Assembly: GCA_947450475.1 (NCBI GenBank)
Contig: CANFVK010000007.1
Location: forward strand, 1 to 64,000
Source of the DNA: Bacteriovoracaceae bacterium
GTDB taxonomy: Bacteria > Bdellovibrionota > Bacteriovoracia > Bacteriovoracales > Bacteriovoracaceae
Reading direction: 5' to 3'
DNA length: 64,000 nt
Positions 52,330 through 61,316 of this stretch are shown in pieces (within the stretch, counting starts at the first letter, position 1; the number at the start of each line of letters is the position of its first letter). The position numbers and the translations under genes are program-made. The notes beneath the pieces were generated by a model. It saw nothing but the letters and a program-made list of their open reading frames with translations. It made no database searches and was not told the origin of the DNA.

Positions 52330-53583
52330 ATGAAAGCTTCAAACTATATCCTCATTGCTTTTATATCTATTATTTCGAGTTTCAAAAGTTTCTCCCAAAC
52401 CTTCAGTATAGGTAAATTCTCTATCGGAGAGACCAGAATCCAAGTTGAATTAGATGATTTTCTAATTAGAAATAAAAATGAAAAAATCAAATCTCGATGG
52501 ATTGCTGATTCAGTTCAATGGATACGAAATGAAAATAATTTACTAGTCCCAAGAGCGCGACTTCAACTGGAGGTTCCTTCCAACGAACCCAATATTTATT
52601 TCGGCCAACAAAATAAAATTATACTTCCTCAAAATATTGGTGACCGCTACACTACTCAAATTTATATTGAATTATTTAACCCTCAACCAATCAAAATTTT
52701 TTCCGCAGAAAAGCTAATCGATACGATTTTGATTGAAGCCAACTCGGCCAAGAAAGCACGATCCAAGCAACTAATAGATTATTCATGTTCTCCTTATAAT
52801 TTAAAAATTGATGGTCTTGATAGTGAATATATTTCATTAGGCTGCAAGATGGAACGATTAGGTAAAATCGGAAGCGAACATCCTCGATTAGAAATCACCT
52901 TCAGCTCAACCAATTTAAAAACCCTTAACAATGACCCTGCACCATATTCATTATTTCTTGAAGGCGAATCCCATTCAGAAATTGAGTTAAGGGGGATAGA
53001 TCAAAAAATTAAAACATTAAAGATCGATGCCTTTGTTCCGAATCGACTCTATCGCTTTAAGACTTCATTGGGCTTTGGACCTTACCTGTATCAAAGTAAA
53101 TATCTTACCGGGGTTCAAAATTCTAATTTAGCTCCTTCGTTTATGCTCTATGGAAAAATTGATCTCAATGAGACAACTTCATTTAAGCTCTTTGATGCTC
53201 TACTGTATTCCAAAACTCTTTTTAATAATTCTGGAGTTTATTTTTCTTATGATTTAGCCGAAATTTTTGATGGACGAATTTTGATCAATACTTTACTTGG
53301 ATTTCAGGGTCTTCACTACAAATACTCCCCAGCTACTCCTGCCCAATTTAGACTTCTCTACCCTCAAGGTTTTGAAGTTATTTACAAACATGCTTTAATT
53401 GAAAATTATCACTTAACTTACGGCATGTTCTTTTCTACTAGCTCAGAACAATACACAAATTCTTGGTTGAGGTATGGCAAAAAAAGCTTCATAGAACTAA
53501 ACTATATAAACTGGGGACATGAAGACAGTAGCATCAAGATGATTGGTCTCTCAATAGGAATACCTTTTTTTAGTGCATTCTAA
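52330..53583 (+). CDS. Predicted outer-membrane beta-barrel protein, unknown
   Basis: The 417-residue precursor has a signal peptide (cleavage near SFS-QTF). Its N-terminal half (about 24-235) is beta-rich and hydrophilic with two cysteines (YSCSPYNL, LGCKMER). From about residue 240 it shows alternating strands with aromatic belts (YRFKTSLGFGPYLYQSKYL, FMLYGKIDL, YLTYGMFFST-type) and ends in GIPFFSAF, a barrel-type C-terminal phenylalanine. No family is recognised. The TAGGAT upstream supports ATG 52330. Its stop overlaps the stop of the convergent ParA-partner gene by four bases. Confidence 0.65.
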   Translation: MKASNYILIAFISIISSFKSFSQTFSIGKFSIGETRIQVELDDFLIRNKNEKIKSRWIADSVQWIRNENNLLVPRARLQLEVPSNEPNIYFGQQNKIILPQNIGDRYTTQIYIELFNPQPIKIFSAEKLIDTILIEANSAKKARSKQLIDYSCSPYNLKIDGLDSEYISLGCKMERLGKIGSEHPRLEITFSSTNLKTLNNDPAPYSLFLEGESHSEIELRGIDQKIKTLKIDAFVPNRLYRFKTSLGFGPYLYQSKYLTGVQNSNLAPSFMLYGKIDLNETTSFKLFDALLYSKTLFNNSGVYFSYDLAEIFDGRILINTLLGFQGLHYKYSPATPAQFRLLYPQGFEVIYKHALIENYHLTYGMFFSTSSEQYTNSWLRYGKKSFIELNYINWGHEDSSIKMIGLSIGIPFFSAF

Positions 53584-53861
53584 ATTTTAGACTTTGAAGT
53601 TAATTGCTGGATTTGAAATATAAGTTCAATTACTTTTTCAAAAAGTTTATCAAACATTTTTTTGACTTCTATAAAAACGGGATAAGTTTGAACTTGAGAC
53701 AATAAAATCTCAAGCATTGATTCTAAAATTGGTAAAAGTTTATCAATTCCAGTTTTTTTAAGAATCATTTCAAGAATCCCATTAGCCGCTTCCACGTCAA
53801 CTCCGTTGTTTCTTACTACATATAGAGGGTTTGTTGATTTTCTTTTCTCAAATGTGTCCAT
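53580..53861 (-). CDS. Small helical protein coupled to the ParA-type gene
   Basis: A 93-residue protein: a short basic N-terminus, then RNNGVDVEAANGILEMILKKTGIDKLLPILESMLEILLSQVQTY and a further amphipathic, hydrophobic helix ending QQLTSKSKI. I do not recognise it as ParB or a typical ParA adaptor. ATG 53861 lies inside the end of the ParA-type gene (14-base overlap) with AGGAATGG upstream, so it is a coupled partner. It could be the cargo or polar landmark that the ATPase positions, which is inference from position only. Confidence 0.6.
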   Translation of the reverse strand: MDTFEKRKSTNPLYVVRNNGVDVEAANGILEMILKKTGIDKLLPILESMLEILLSQVQTYPVFIEVKKMFDKLFEKVIELIFQIQQLTSKSKI

Positions 53862-54663
53862 GCGACCATTCCTCAATTTTTTGGGCGACTCCTGAGAATT
53901 TATCCTGAAGTTCGCTGAAGTCTTGATTTTTAAAATCAAAAACAGATTTTCTATTCGATAAAGATTTTACTAATCCGGCCTTATTTAGAAAAGGAGAGAA
54001 AACTTTTCCTTCACCTAATTGTGCATCAATGGCAAGAATAATTTTTTTCAAGTCATCACTTTCTTGCTTTCGGCGCAAATCTACCAGATTTGGAACATGC
54101 AGAAATACTTCCGGAGCCTTAACGATGCCCATATCTTTTATGTCTTCAATCACTTGATAGAAATGCTCTAATCCCTTTAATGAAAAATCATCAGGTCTAA
54201 AGGGAATAATAACTCCATCACTAGCGCAAAGTGCATTGATAACAAGAAGTCCCAATGTTGGAGGGCAATCAATTATAATATAATCATATCGATCTTTTAA
54301 ATTATTGAGTTCGATAAATTTTTTCAAAATTAATTGTCTCGGAGCATTGATGTTTCCTACCGTTAAGTCAAATCCCGATAATTCTTGACCGGATGGCAGT
54401 AAATCGACATCGCCTCTTTGCAAAACACTTCCAAGTAGAGCAGGAACGTGGAGCATTTTTAATTCTTTAATAGAATTGAGCATTAAATGATAAATATTAA
54501 AATTTGATTGTGCCTTAAATAAAAGCGAAAGATTGGCCTGGGGATCTAAGTCAATAGTCAATACTTTGTGACCATTTTTTGCTAAGGCAAAAGCAGCGTT
54601 AAAGGCCATCGTGGTTTTACCAACACCGCCTTTTTGGTTTATGAAACTAATTATTTTTCCCAA
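53848..54663 (-). CDS. ParA-family ATPase
   Basis: The 271-residue protein has the deviant Walker A KGGVGKTT (residues 11-18) with the signature lysine, Walker A' IDLDPQANLS, and Walker B YIIIDCPPTLGLL. It should form ATP-dependent dimers on DNA or membrane and position chromosomes, plasmids or protein clusters. No parB gene or plasmid replication gene is nearby. A small helical protein overlaps its 3' end, so a protein-positioning role (chemoreceptors, pili, secretion machinery) is as likely as chromosome segregation. It follows the DUF486 gene by eight bases. Confidence 0.9.
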   Translation of the reverse strand: MGKIISFINQKGGVGKTTMAFNAAFALAKNGHKVLTIDLDPQANLSLLFKAQSNFNIYHLMLNSIKELKMLHVPALLGSVLQRGDVDLLPSGQELSGFDLTVGNINAPRQLILKKFIELNNLKDRYDYIIIDCPPTLGLLVINALCASDGVIIPFRPDDFSLKGLEHFYQVIEDIKDMGIVKAPEVFLHVPNLVDLRRKQESDDLKKIILAIDAQLGEGKVFSPFLNKAGLVKSLSNRKSVFDFKNQDFSELQDKFSGVAQKIEEWSHGHI

Positions 54664-54671
54664 AACAACTC

Positions 54672-55016
54672 CTAGGGTTGAACCCGATCCTTAAAAATAA
54701 AAAATGCGGCCATAATTAAACAAATACTAGCAAAGAAAAAATTCTTCGTCAGTGGAACTTTCATATAAAAAATGGCAAATATCCCGAAAATAGACATTGA
54801 AATGATTTCTTGGATAACTTTAAGTTGAGATAAATTTAGAAATTTAAATCCAATTCGGTTGGCGGGAATTTGAAAACAGTATTCAAAGAAAGCAATACCC
54901 CATGATATCAAGACAACCATCCAAAGCTTGGATTGTTGATGATTTTTTAAATGACCATACCATGCGAAGGTCATAAAGAGATTTGAAATCAATAATAGAC
55001 CAATGGATTGAAACAT
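54672..55016 (-). CDS. DUF486 (DMT-type) small membrane protein
   Basis: The 114-residue protein has four transmembrane helices. LISNLFMTFAWYGHLK, SWGIAFFEYCFQIPANRIG, LSQLKVIQEIISMSIFGIFAIFYMK and a final hydrophobic helix match the DUF486 family, small relatives of drug/metabolite transporters without an assigned substrate. It lies between the giant lipoprotein gene and the ParA-type gene, on the same strand, with only eight bases to the latter. Confidence 0.93.
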   Translation of the reverse strand: MFQSIGLLLISNLFMTFAWYGHLKNHQQSKLWMVVLISWGIAFFEYCFQIPANRIGFKFLNLSQLKVIQEIISMSIFGIFAIFYMKVPLTKNFFFASICLIMAAFFIFKDRVQP

Positions 55017-55054
55017 AGATCTAGGTTAGCTTGAGAATTTTAAGAATTCAAATC

Positions 55055-58000
55055 TTAATAGGAATAAAGGTGACGAGAATCAGCAGGATAATTGTCCTTT
55101 AAAATTGGTACAATACATCGAAAGCCGATATCCACTCTATTATTGGTTGAAGTTGGCAGTAACTCTGAGCTAAATCGCCCCGAACGGCTCCCTGAAAGGT
55201 AACTTCCACCTACTGCAAATGCTCCATCACCATTTATATTAGCCGTATTAAGAGTAATTCCGTCTTCGTGTAATTGATTAGTGGTAATTCCTGAAGTTGG
55301 ACCTATATCCAAAATATAAGACAAAGCAGGCGAAGAAACAACAGTTGTGGCAATATCTGAATAAATGGGCATTCCTACGGGAAAACTAAATTTCCCAGCT
55401 CCAAATAGCTCATCTCTAAAATCCCATTGTGTTAAATAACCATCACCGGGCCCGGCCGTTGAGTCAGCACTGGCATCATTATAGGGACCTGTATACAAAT
55501 CAAAACCATAATAAATTCCACCACCAAAATCATAATGCAATTCAGTTCCTGCTTTTGAAACACAAGTGAAGTTTATAGGAGTGCAATTCATTTGATCTTT
55601 CACCCATTCTGCGACGTTTCCGTAAACATCTTGAACACCATATCGAGAACTACAAGTTTCCGTAGCATAATTTAATCCCCAAGGAATTGATCCAGTATAG
55701 AGCGAACGGATGCCTGAAGAAGATGTTCCGGCCACCGAGAAATTAAAACTGGTGGATGGAATGGAGGAATCAGTAAAAGCGACCTCTAAACCATTAGCAT
55801 TCGAGGAATTACATCGAGACTGGATATTGAGTGAATAACCTTGTTCAATATCCGTGATTTCAGGATCACTTCTTCCAATTGGAGAAGCTGCAAAGGCGAT
55901 AAAATCAGCCTTACTTGGAAGACTTGGATTGGCAACTGGAGGAGTTGTTCCAGTTAAATTACTGGTTGCATTTGTCGTTGTCCTTGCCGAACATATGGCC
56001 GCTGCTTTTGCTGAAGTCACATTAACTAAAGGAGCATTGAGCGCCGAATTAGTTTTAGCCACCACAGTGGGGTTAAGACCGGCAGTATTAAACTCGGCCC
56101 AAGCTGCACCGTCGTAAATATGGCATTTACCAGCACTTCGATCATAGTAAATATCATTGGCGGCAATATTAGTAAGTGAACCAGAAGGAGCTCCAATACC
56201 AATACAACCATCACTTGTACAATGATTCGCCTTAGTATATGGACAGCCACTTTCAGCAATATCTACAAGCATGTCTTTACCAATATCATAAAAACCTGCA
56301 CTCACACTTGACTCTCCAGGCCCACTATAAGGGCAGCGGTAATTGTGAGTTGGATCAACTTTATTGGTAGTAGTGGTTGTCATGTGCATACCGTTGCAGA
56401 CTTCCTGATTAACCATCCAGCGATGAACAAATGAATAATTTTCAACCGGTGCCAATACCCGAACTTCAGAAAAAATTTCAGGAGTATAGGTTGAAAATTT
56501 AAAATTTGTTGATGTATTATTTATGCTATCGATTGGGCGAACAACGTAATAATAAACTTTTCCTGCCAATGCTGTTTTATCTGTAAATGTTCTTATTGCC
56601 GGATTTGAAACAGAATAAACATCTGTTGATACACTTTTCAGTGCTCCTGTTTTAAAATCGTAATCTGCCCCCGCTTCTCTGCGATAAACGTTCCATCCAA
56701 TAATTTGAACATTACTGTCAGCTCCTGAGCCTACCATGGTAAAAGCATTCCAAGACAAAGTGACTTTAGAAGGTTGATAATTGACAACATCCCAAGCCCA
56801 AACCGATGGTGATGACTCTTTGGTGTAAAGGCATGTTTTGGCAATAGGATTATAGTAATATTGATTGGCAGCAGTAGGCGACGGGACAGATTGGGCCGGA
56901 GTTAGAGTCGAATCGTATATATAATTTTCTCCACCAGTCACTCTTGTTATAGGACATGTTGTATTCATTTCTATCCACGAATATTTATCTGTCCCTTGAC
57001 TGCGGTAACATTTTCTACTGGTGCTATCCCAGAATAAAACATTGGCAGCTTCCGGTGTAATTAAGCTATGAGGTGATTGAGTTCCTTTACAATCCATTTG
57101 TGTAAGATCAGTATTTTTGCACTTATGGACATCATTTGTTTTATTATAATTGCAAATTAAATCAAAAGAAGAAGCCGGAGCTCCATTTTTATCAGTCTTA
57201 ATTCCTAAAGCCGAAATATTGGCCCAGCCTCCGTGAAGTGAAGCAATAGAGTGAACGATTAAAGAAAAACTAGTCGATGTGGTATTGGTTCCATCGCTTG
57301 CCGTAACTGTTATGTTGGAATTGCCAGCAATTCCAGCGATCGGACGAAGCTTTAAGTAAAATTTATGAAGGGAGCTATCAAGGGCAGCAGATGTCTCGAG
57401 CATTTGTCCTACAGTTCGAGATTCACCAGTATCTTCCACTCCATTATCATTTAAATCATAAAAAAGAGTGATTCCCGAAATTGGTAGCACCGCTGGATTG
57501 TCAGATGTGATCGCCGAAATCGCCATGGGCTGAGCATCTTCATCTGCTGTCGCTCCTTCGTCTTCATCAACTTTAAATCCATCGGTCTGAATTAACCCAC
57601 CTTCATTGGTTTCAACTTTAGTAGGAGCTGTAATGAAAAAAGGTGGATCATTAACCATGGATACGGTGACTGCAATGGTTTTATTATAAGTATCAACTCC
57701 ACCATTTGAGATTCCACCAGAATCTTTTAGAGTTAAATTAATATTAACTGTTCCTGATTTATTTTTTACGGTTGAAAAAGTTAATCTTTTTACAATCGGG
57801 GTAGCACCAGCAGCTGAAACAGTTGTCCAAGTTAGATTTGCATCAGGTAATAGAGATTGATTTGAACTAGTCGCAGTCAAGGTAAGAGTTTGATCTGTCT
57901 CAAACCCAGTGTTAGTCTCGTCAGGAACGATTGTTATGTCAGCAATCGCTTTACTTGGAGATGCCGTAGAATTTTCTCTTGAGGTGATAGACCAGGTATT

Positions 58001-60130
58001 CGACGTGAGTGAAGTTGCAGGAGTATTCGAGCTAGCAGTCCAACTAATTCCAGTCATGTCTGGTCGATCGTTTATACCTGTAATGGAAAATTTCACAGCT
58101 TGATACGTAGGATTTGAAGTAACCAAAGTTGGAGTTGCAGCATTGTAGACTTTAAACAAAAGAGCATAATTGCCAAATGTATTTTGTGCAATGAGCGCAG
58201 AACGATCAATTGTAAAAGTTATTAAACGAGCATTTCCTAAACCAGATATTGCACAACTTGGAGCAATGAGACTTGGTGCAACTGGAAAATCATTAAACGC
58301 TTTTGATACTTCGGTAAGATTGACGCCACTTAATCCGTAAACAGAACCTGAGCCTAAAATGAGTTCATTAGGATCTGTTGAAACGCTACAAGTATCAGCG
58401 ATACTATCGACATCAGAATAAGTAGTACTTGCCGGTATCGTGAATGTAATTGTTGAACTTCCTTCTAGCTTAGTAACACCTGATTGGTCGGCAAGGGCAA
58501 CTAAAGGGCTGCTAAGAGAGGGATAAGGTTTCCAATATGGCTTATCTGTCACTGCATTGATTTTAAAAACAACGGCAGAGCTATTTGTGGATGCTCCATA
58601 ATTATTACTAATACTATAACTAAATGAATCATAAGCTCCTGCCCCACCTTCTAAAGCGACAGGCAAAGCAGCAGGTGCAACAGAAGCTAAAGTGCTAGAG
58701 CCACCAGAAACTTGAACCAAAGATTTCGCGAGTAGATCATTTTTAACAACGTTTTCAATTTGGGCAGTGGTTGTTACACCATCATGAAAAATAACGGTTA
58801 TCGTATTGCCACTGACTCTCACATAAACCTCATCAAGAGTACCAGTATAAGCAAACTTTTGGGAATTGTTACTTAGTGAATCAAAAGATAATAAATCTGA
58901 AGAAATGTCTTTATATACAATGGAAATACTCTTTCCCGCCTCTCCCTCGGCCAAGGCGGTATAAGTTAAACCCCCAATAGTTTTTGAGGCAATGGCAGGA
59001 GTAAGATTATCATTAGCGTTACCATCATCAGGCACATAATTACAGCTTAAATCATTAGATCCAGTTGAATCTCCAAGCCCTAAACAATCAGTAATTTTTC
59101 CTAACCCTTTATCAGAAGCCACATATGTTTTAATTTTTCCAAAAGTAGGAAAATAAAAAGAGGCAGGAATTTTTGTTACTAAGCTTGTGTTGTAAGAAAA
59201 ATTAAAGGAAGTGCTTCCAAAATAATCCGCCCCTCCAGAAAGGGTAAAAGGATATGCCAAAGAAGTACTATTTATGCTTTCATTGCCTGTTATAAATCCG
59301 ATAGACTTTGATACTGGTCTTAAAAAAGAGCTCGCTGTGATTGTCGATGATGACATCGCCGATATTGCAAGAGAAACTGCTTGAGTCTGACTTTCGCCAT
59401 CAATATCAGTTACAGTATAACTGAATCCACCAGTTCCACTTTCAAATCTTTTAGGCGCAATATAAGTCGTACAAATTCCACCTGAGCAATCACATCGGTT
59501 CTCAACAAAAATTTTAGACTTCGTAAACTCAGTAGATGCAGTTAAAGCTGCTGTGTATTTTGAACTTATTGATGGCGTTGAGGGAGCATATATTGCAACA
59601 ATGGTTAGAAAACTATCAAGAGAGGTTTTAAAAGTATCAAGAAGAGTTATTAAAATAGTATAATTATAGGTGATTTTGGCCTGAACTAAAGACGTTTGCA
59701 TTGAAGCCAATTGAACTTGAGCAGTCGTCTTATCAAGTCCTGCTGGCAATAAATTATAGGCTTGCCCAGATAACTCAAAAATAATTTCCGCTTTATCAAA
59801 AACTCCACCCTCAATAACTTGTGGAGAAATCGCAACGACGTTAGACGAAATACCAGAGACTTTACACAACGAAGCTTGATTAGCATTTCCATCGGTGTAG
59901 CTTAAAGTAATTTTTTTGGAAATTTCCTGAAACATGACCTCAGAATTTTTTGTCCCGACAGGCTTGTAGCGAGGTTCAACAATGCTAAAACAAGATCTGG
60001 TAATATTGTTGAAGGATTCATTTTTACCACAAATTGCTTTGTTCTCTGTTGCCTTAGGAACACAACTGATTAGCAAAAAATTGCTCATCAATAAAAGCAT
60101 CATAAATGGTGACTTAAAAACTTTCATCAT
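55055..60130 (-). CDS. Giant multidomain lipoprotein with Ig-like, FN3-like and SUMF1/FGE-like domains
   Basis: The 1,691-residue precursor has a lipobox LLISC (Cys23). Beta-sandwich repeats span residues about 180-980, several closed by the cadherin/VCBS-like junctions AVTDKPY, TGINDRPD and VNDPPFF. A fibronectin-III-like domain follows (QPSKVTLSWNAF to KVYYYVVRPIDS). The C-terminus resembles the formylglycine-generating-enzyme/SUMF1 fold, with SSRYGVQDVYGNVAEWVKD and a final VDIGFRCIVP. Without a partner sulfatase that fold probably serves as a C-type-lectin-like binding head. It reads as a surface adhesin or recognition protein. ATG 60130 or 60127 starts the signal peptide. Confidence 0.82.
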   Translation of the reverse strand: MMKVFKSPFMMLLLMSNFLLISCVPKATENKAICGKNESFNNITRSCFSIVEPRYKPVGTKNSEVMFQEISKKITLSYTDGNANQASLCKVSGISSNVVAISPQVIEGGVFDKAEIIFELSGQAYNLLPAGLDKTTAQVQLASMQTSLVQAKITYNYTILITLLDTFKTSLDSFLTIVAIYAPSTPSISSKYTAALTASTEFTKSKIFVENRCDCSGGICTTYIAPKRFESGTGGFSYTVTDIDGESQTQAVSLAISAMSSSTITASSFLRPVSKSIGFITGNESINSTSLAYPFTLSGGADYFGSTSFNFSYNTSLVTKIPASFYFPTFGKIKTYVASDKGLGKITDCLGLGDSTGSNDLSCNYVPDDGNANDNLTPAIASKTIGGLTYTALAEGEAGKSISIVYKDISSDLLSFDSLSNNSQKFAYTGTLDEVYVRVSGNTITVIFHDGVTTTAQIENVVKNDLLAKSLVQVSGGSSTLASVAPAALPVALEGGAGAYDSFSYSISNNYGASTNSSAVVFKINAVTDKPYWKPYPSLSSPLVALADQSGVTKLEGSSTITFTIPASTTYSDVDSIADTCSVSTDPNELILGSGSVYGLSGVNLTEVSKAFNDFPVAPSLIAPSCAISGLGNARLITFTIDRSALIAQNTFGNYALLFKVYNAATPTLVTSNPTYQAVKFSITGINDRPDMTGISWTASSNTPATSLTSNTWSITSRENSTASPSKAIADITIVPDETNTGFETDQTLTLTATSSNQSLLPDANLTWTTVSAAGATPIVKRLTFSTVKNKSGTVNINLTLKDSGGISNGGVDTYNKTIAVTVSMVNDPPFFITAPTKVETNEGGLIQTDGFKVDEDEGATADEDAQPMAISAITSDNPAVLPISGITLFYDLNDNGVEDTGESRTVGQMLETSAALDSSLHKFYLKLRPIAGIAGNSNITVTASDGTNTTSTSFSLIVHSIASLHGGWANISALGIKTDKNGAPASSFDLICNYNKTNDVHKCKNTDLTQMDCKGTQSPHSLITPEAANVLFWDSTSRKCYRSQGTDKYSWIEMNTTCPITRVTGGENYIYDSTLTPAQSVPSPTAANQYYYNPIAKTCLYTKESSPSVWAWDVVNYQPSKVTLSWNAFTMVGSGADSNVQIIGWNVYRREAGADYDFKTGALKSVSTDVYSVSNPAIRTFTDKTALAGKVYYYVVRPIDSINNTSTNFKFSTYTPEIFSEVRVLAPVENYSFVHRWMVNQEVCNGMHMTTTTTNKVDPTHNYRCPYSGPGESSVSAGFYDIGKDMLVDIAESGCPYTKANHCTSDGCIGIGAPSGSLTNIAANDIYYDRSAGKCHIYDGAAWAEFNTAGLNPTVVAKTNSALNAPLVNVTSAKAAAICSARTTTNATSNLTGTTPPVANPSLPSKADFIAFAASPIGRSDPEITDIEQGYSLNIQSRCNSSNANGLEVAFTDSSIPSTSFNFSVAGTSSSGIRSLYTGSIPWGLNYATETCSSRYGVQDVYGNVAEWVKDQMNCTPINFTCVSKAGTELHYDFGGGIYYGFDLYTGPYNDASADSTAGPGDGYLTQWDFRDELFGAGKFSFPVGMPIYSDIATTVVSSPALSYILDIGPTSGITTNQLHEDGITLNTANINGDGAFAVGGSYLSGSRSGRFSSELLPTSTNNRVDIGFRCIVPILKDNYPADSRHLYSY

Positions 60131-60355
60131 AAAATAATTGTCGAATCCCCTCAATGACTTATCGAAATCCAAAGGAGATTCATTAATTTTTTATCTCCCA
60201 CTACTATTGTCAGGCAATAAAAGTGCGATTGACCCAATAGGTTTGGAAAAAGAAGAAAATCTGAAGACTTATACGAGTAATCATGTCAACTATATTCATA
60301 ACTTAGAGCAAAAAGTGGCTCTTTTTATTGGCATCAATCATGATAAACTAAAAGC

Positions 60356-61282
60356 ATGGGATATCGACAATACCTAATCTTAGGCTTGGGCTCAATAGTT
60401 GCTTTTAGTGCATACGCCGATAATAAAATTCGTGGCGAGGAGCTTATCGTAGTTCAAACCACTTCGACAGATCGTCAATCCTTCGTCATTTATAAAGGAT
60501 TGAAAGATGGAATCAGCAAAGGTCAGGAAATAATATTTGGCAATGAAAATGTGAGCTTTGTCTGTAAAGCAGTTGAAGTCAATCGTCTCTACTCGCTGTG
60601 GAAGCCGGTAGATAAAAATATGCAAATTCCTTTCAACAAAGATGATATCGTAAGCTACAATTCCCACGCCTATGGAAATGTCGCCCTAGATATCGTAGCC
60701 GATTACAACAACCTTACTCCAACTGTTAATTTTAATGAAATTTATAAAAAATTTAGAAGCAATAATAATTATTCAACCAAAGTGAGCTACAACTCAGGTC
60801 TTTCTCAATCTTCTTCCGACGTAAGTGCAGACAAAAATTCTACCAGAACTGGATATGCCTTCGCTGCTGAATATAATTATCGATTTATGCCGGTATTTGA
60901 AATGAGCTTTGGACTTAGAATTGATAGTGAAAATTATCGTTTAAAGTCTCCAGAACTAGATATTCCAACCAATCGGGCCCTGATAACGGTTGCTATGACT
61001 TATCATCTAACTAGCCTAAGTCAAAATGAAAACAATTATTATCTCTCACTTGGAGCAGGAATCGGAACTAGCAAAACAATCATCAATGAGGCCATTAGCT
61101 CTGGATATGCTACGATTCTACCAGAGGCGCGCTTTGGATACTTAAAACCACTTTCAACCAAAATGGCTTTGATAGTTGAAGGTTCTGTTGAGTCTTTAAA
61201 TAGCAATGAAAAATTCAGCAACGGAACTCAGCAAACAACTAACATGATCAATGCTAAGATTTCTATTGGGCTAAGATTTTAG
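60356..61282 (+). CDS. Predicted outer-membrane barrel with N-terminal periplasmic domain
   Basis: The 308-residue precursor has a signal peptide (cleavage near AYA-DNK). An N-terminal domain (about 24-125) contains YKGLKDGISKGQEIIFGNENVSFVCKAVEVNRLYSLW. The rest shows regular amphipathic strands (AEYNYRFMPVFEMSFGLRI, NNYYLSLGAGIGTS, AKISIGLRF) ending in phenylalanine, as in an eight- to ten-strand OmpA-like barrel. The family is not recognised. It is divergent from the giant lipoprotein and may act with it at the surface. No good ribosome site precedes the ATG. Confidence 0.7.
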   Translation: MGYRQYLILGLGSIVAFSAYADNKIRGEELIVVQTTSTDRQSFVIYKGLKDGISKGQEIIFGNENVSFVCKAVEVNRLYSLWKPVDKNMQIPFNKDDIVSYNSHAYGNVALDIVADYNNLTPTVNFNEIYKKFRSNNNYSTKVSYNSGLSQSSSDVSADKNSTRTGYAFAAEYNYRFMPVFEMSFGLRIDSENYRLKSPELDIPTNRALITVAMTYHLTSLSQNENNYYLSLGAGIGTSKTIINEAISSGYATILPEARFGYLKPLSTKMALIVEGSVESLNSNEKFSNGTQQTTNMINAKISIGLRF

Positions 61283-61290
61283 AGAAAAAA

Positions 61291-61316
61291 AAAGCAGCCT
61301 AAGCTGCTTTAATTTA
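61291..61316. terminator. Bidirectional terminator
   Basis: AAAGCAGC (61291-61298) pairs with GCTGCTTT (61303-61310) with a four-base loop. Reading the minus strand, the stem is followed by an uninterrupted T run, an excellent terminator for the oxygenase gene. Reading plus, T-rich DNA follows for the barrel gene. Confidence 0.92.

Noticed and set aside
60138..60377. 79-codon plus-strand frame between the giant lipoprotein and the barrel gene
   Set aside because: It overlaps the starts of both divergent genes, lacks a ribosome site and shows no family or signal features. The region is better read as a divergent promoter.
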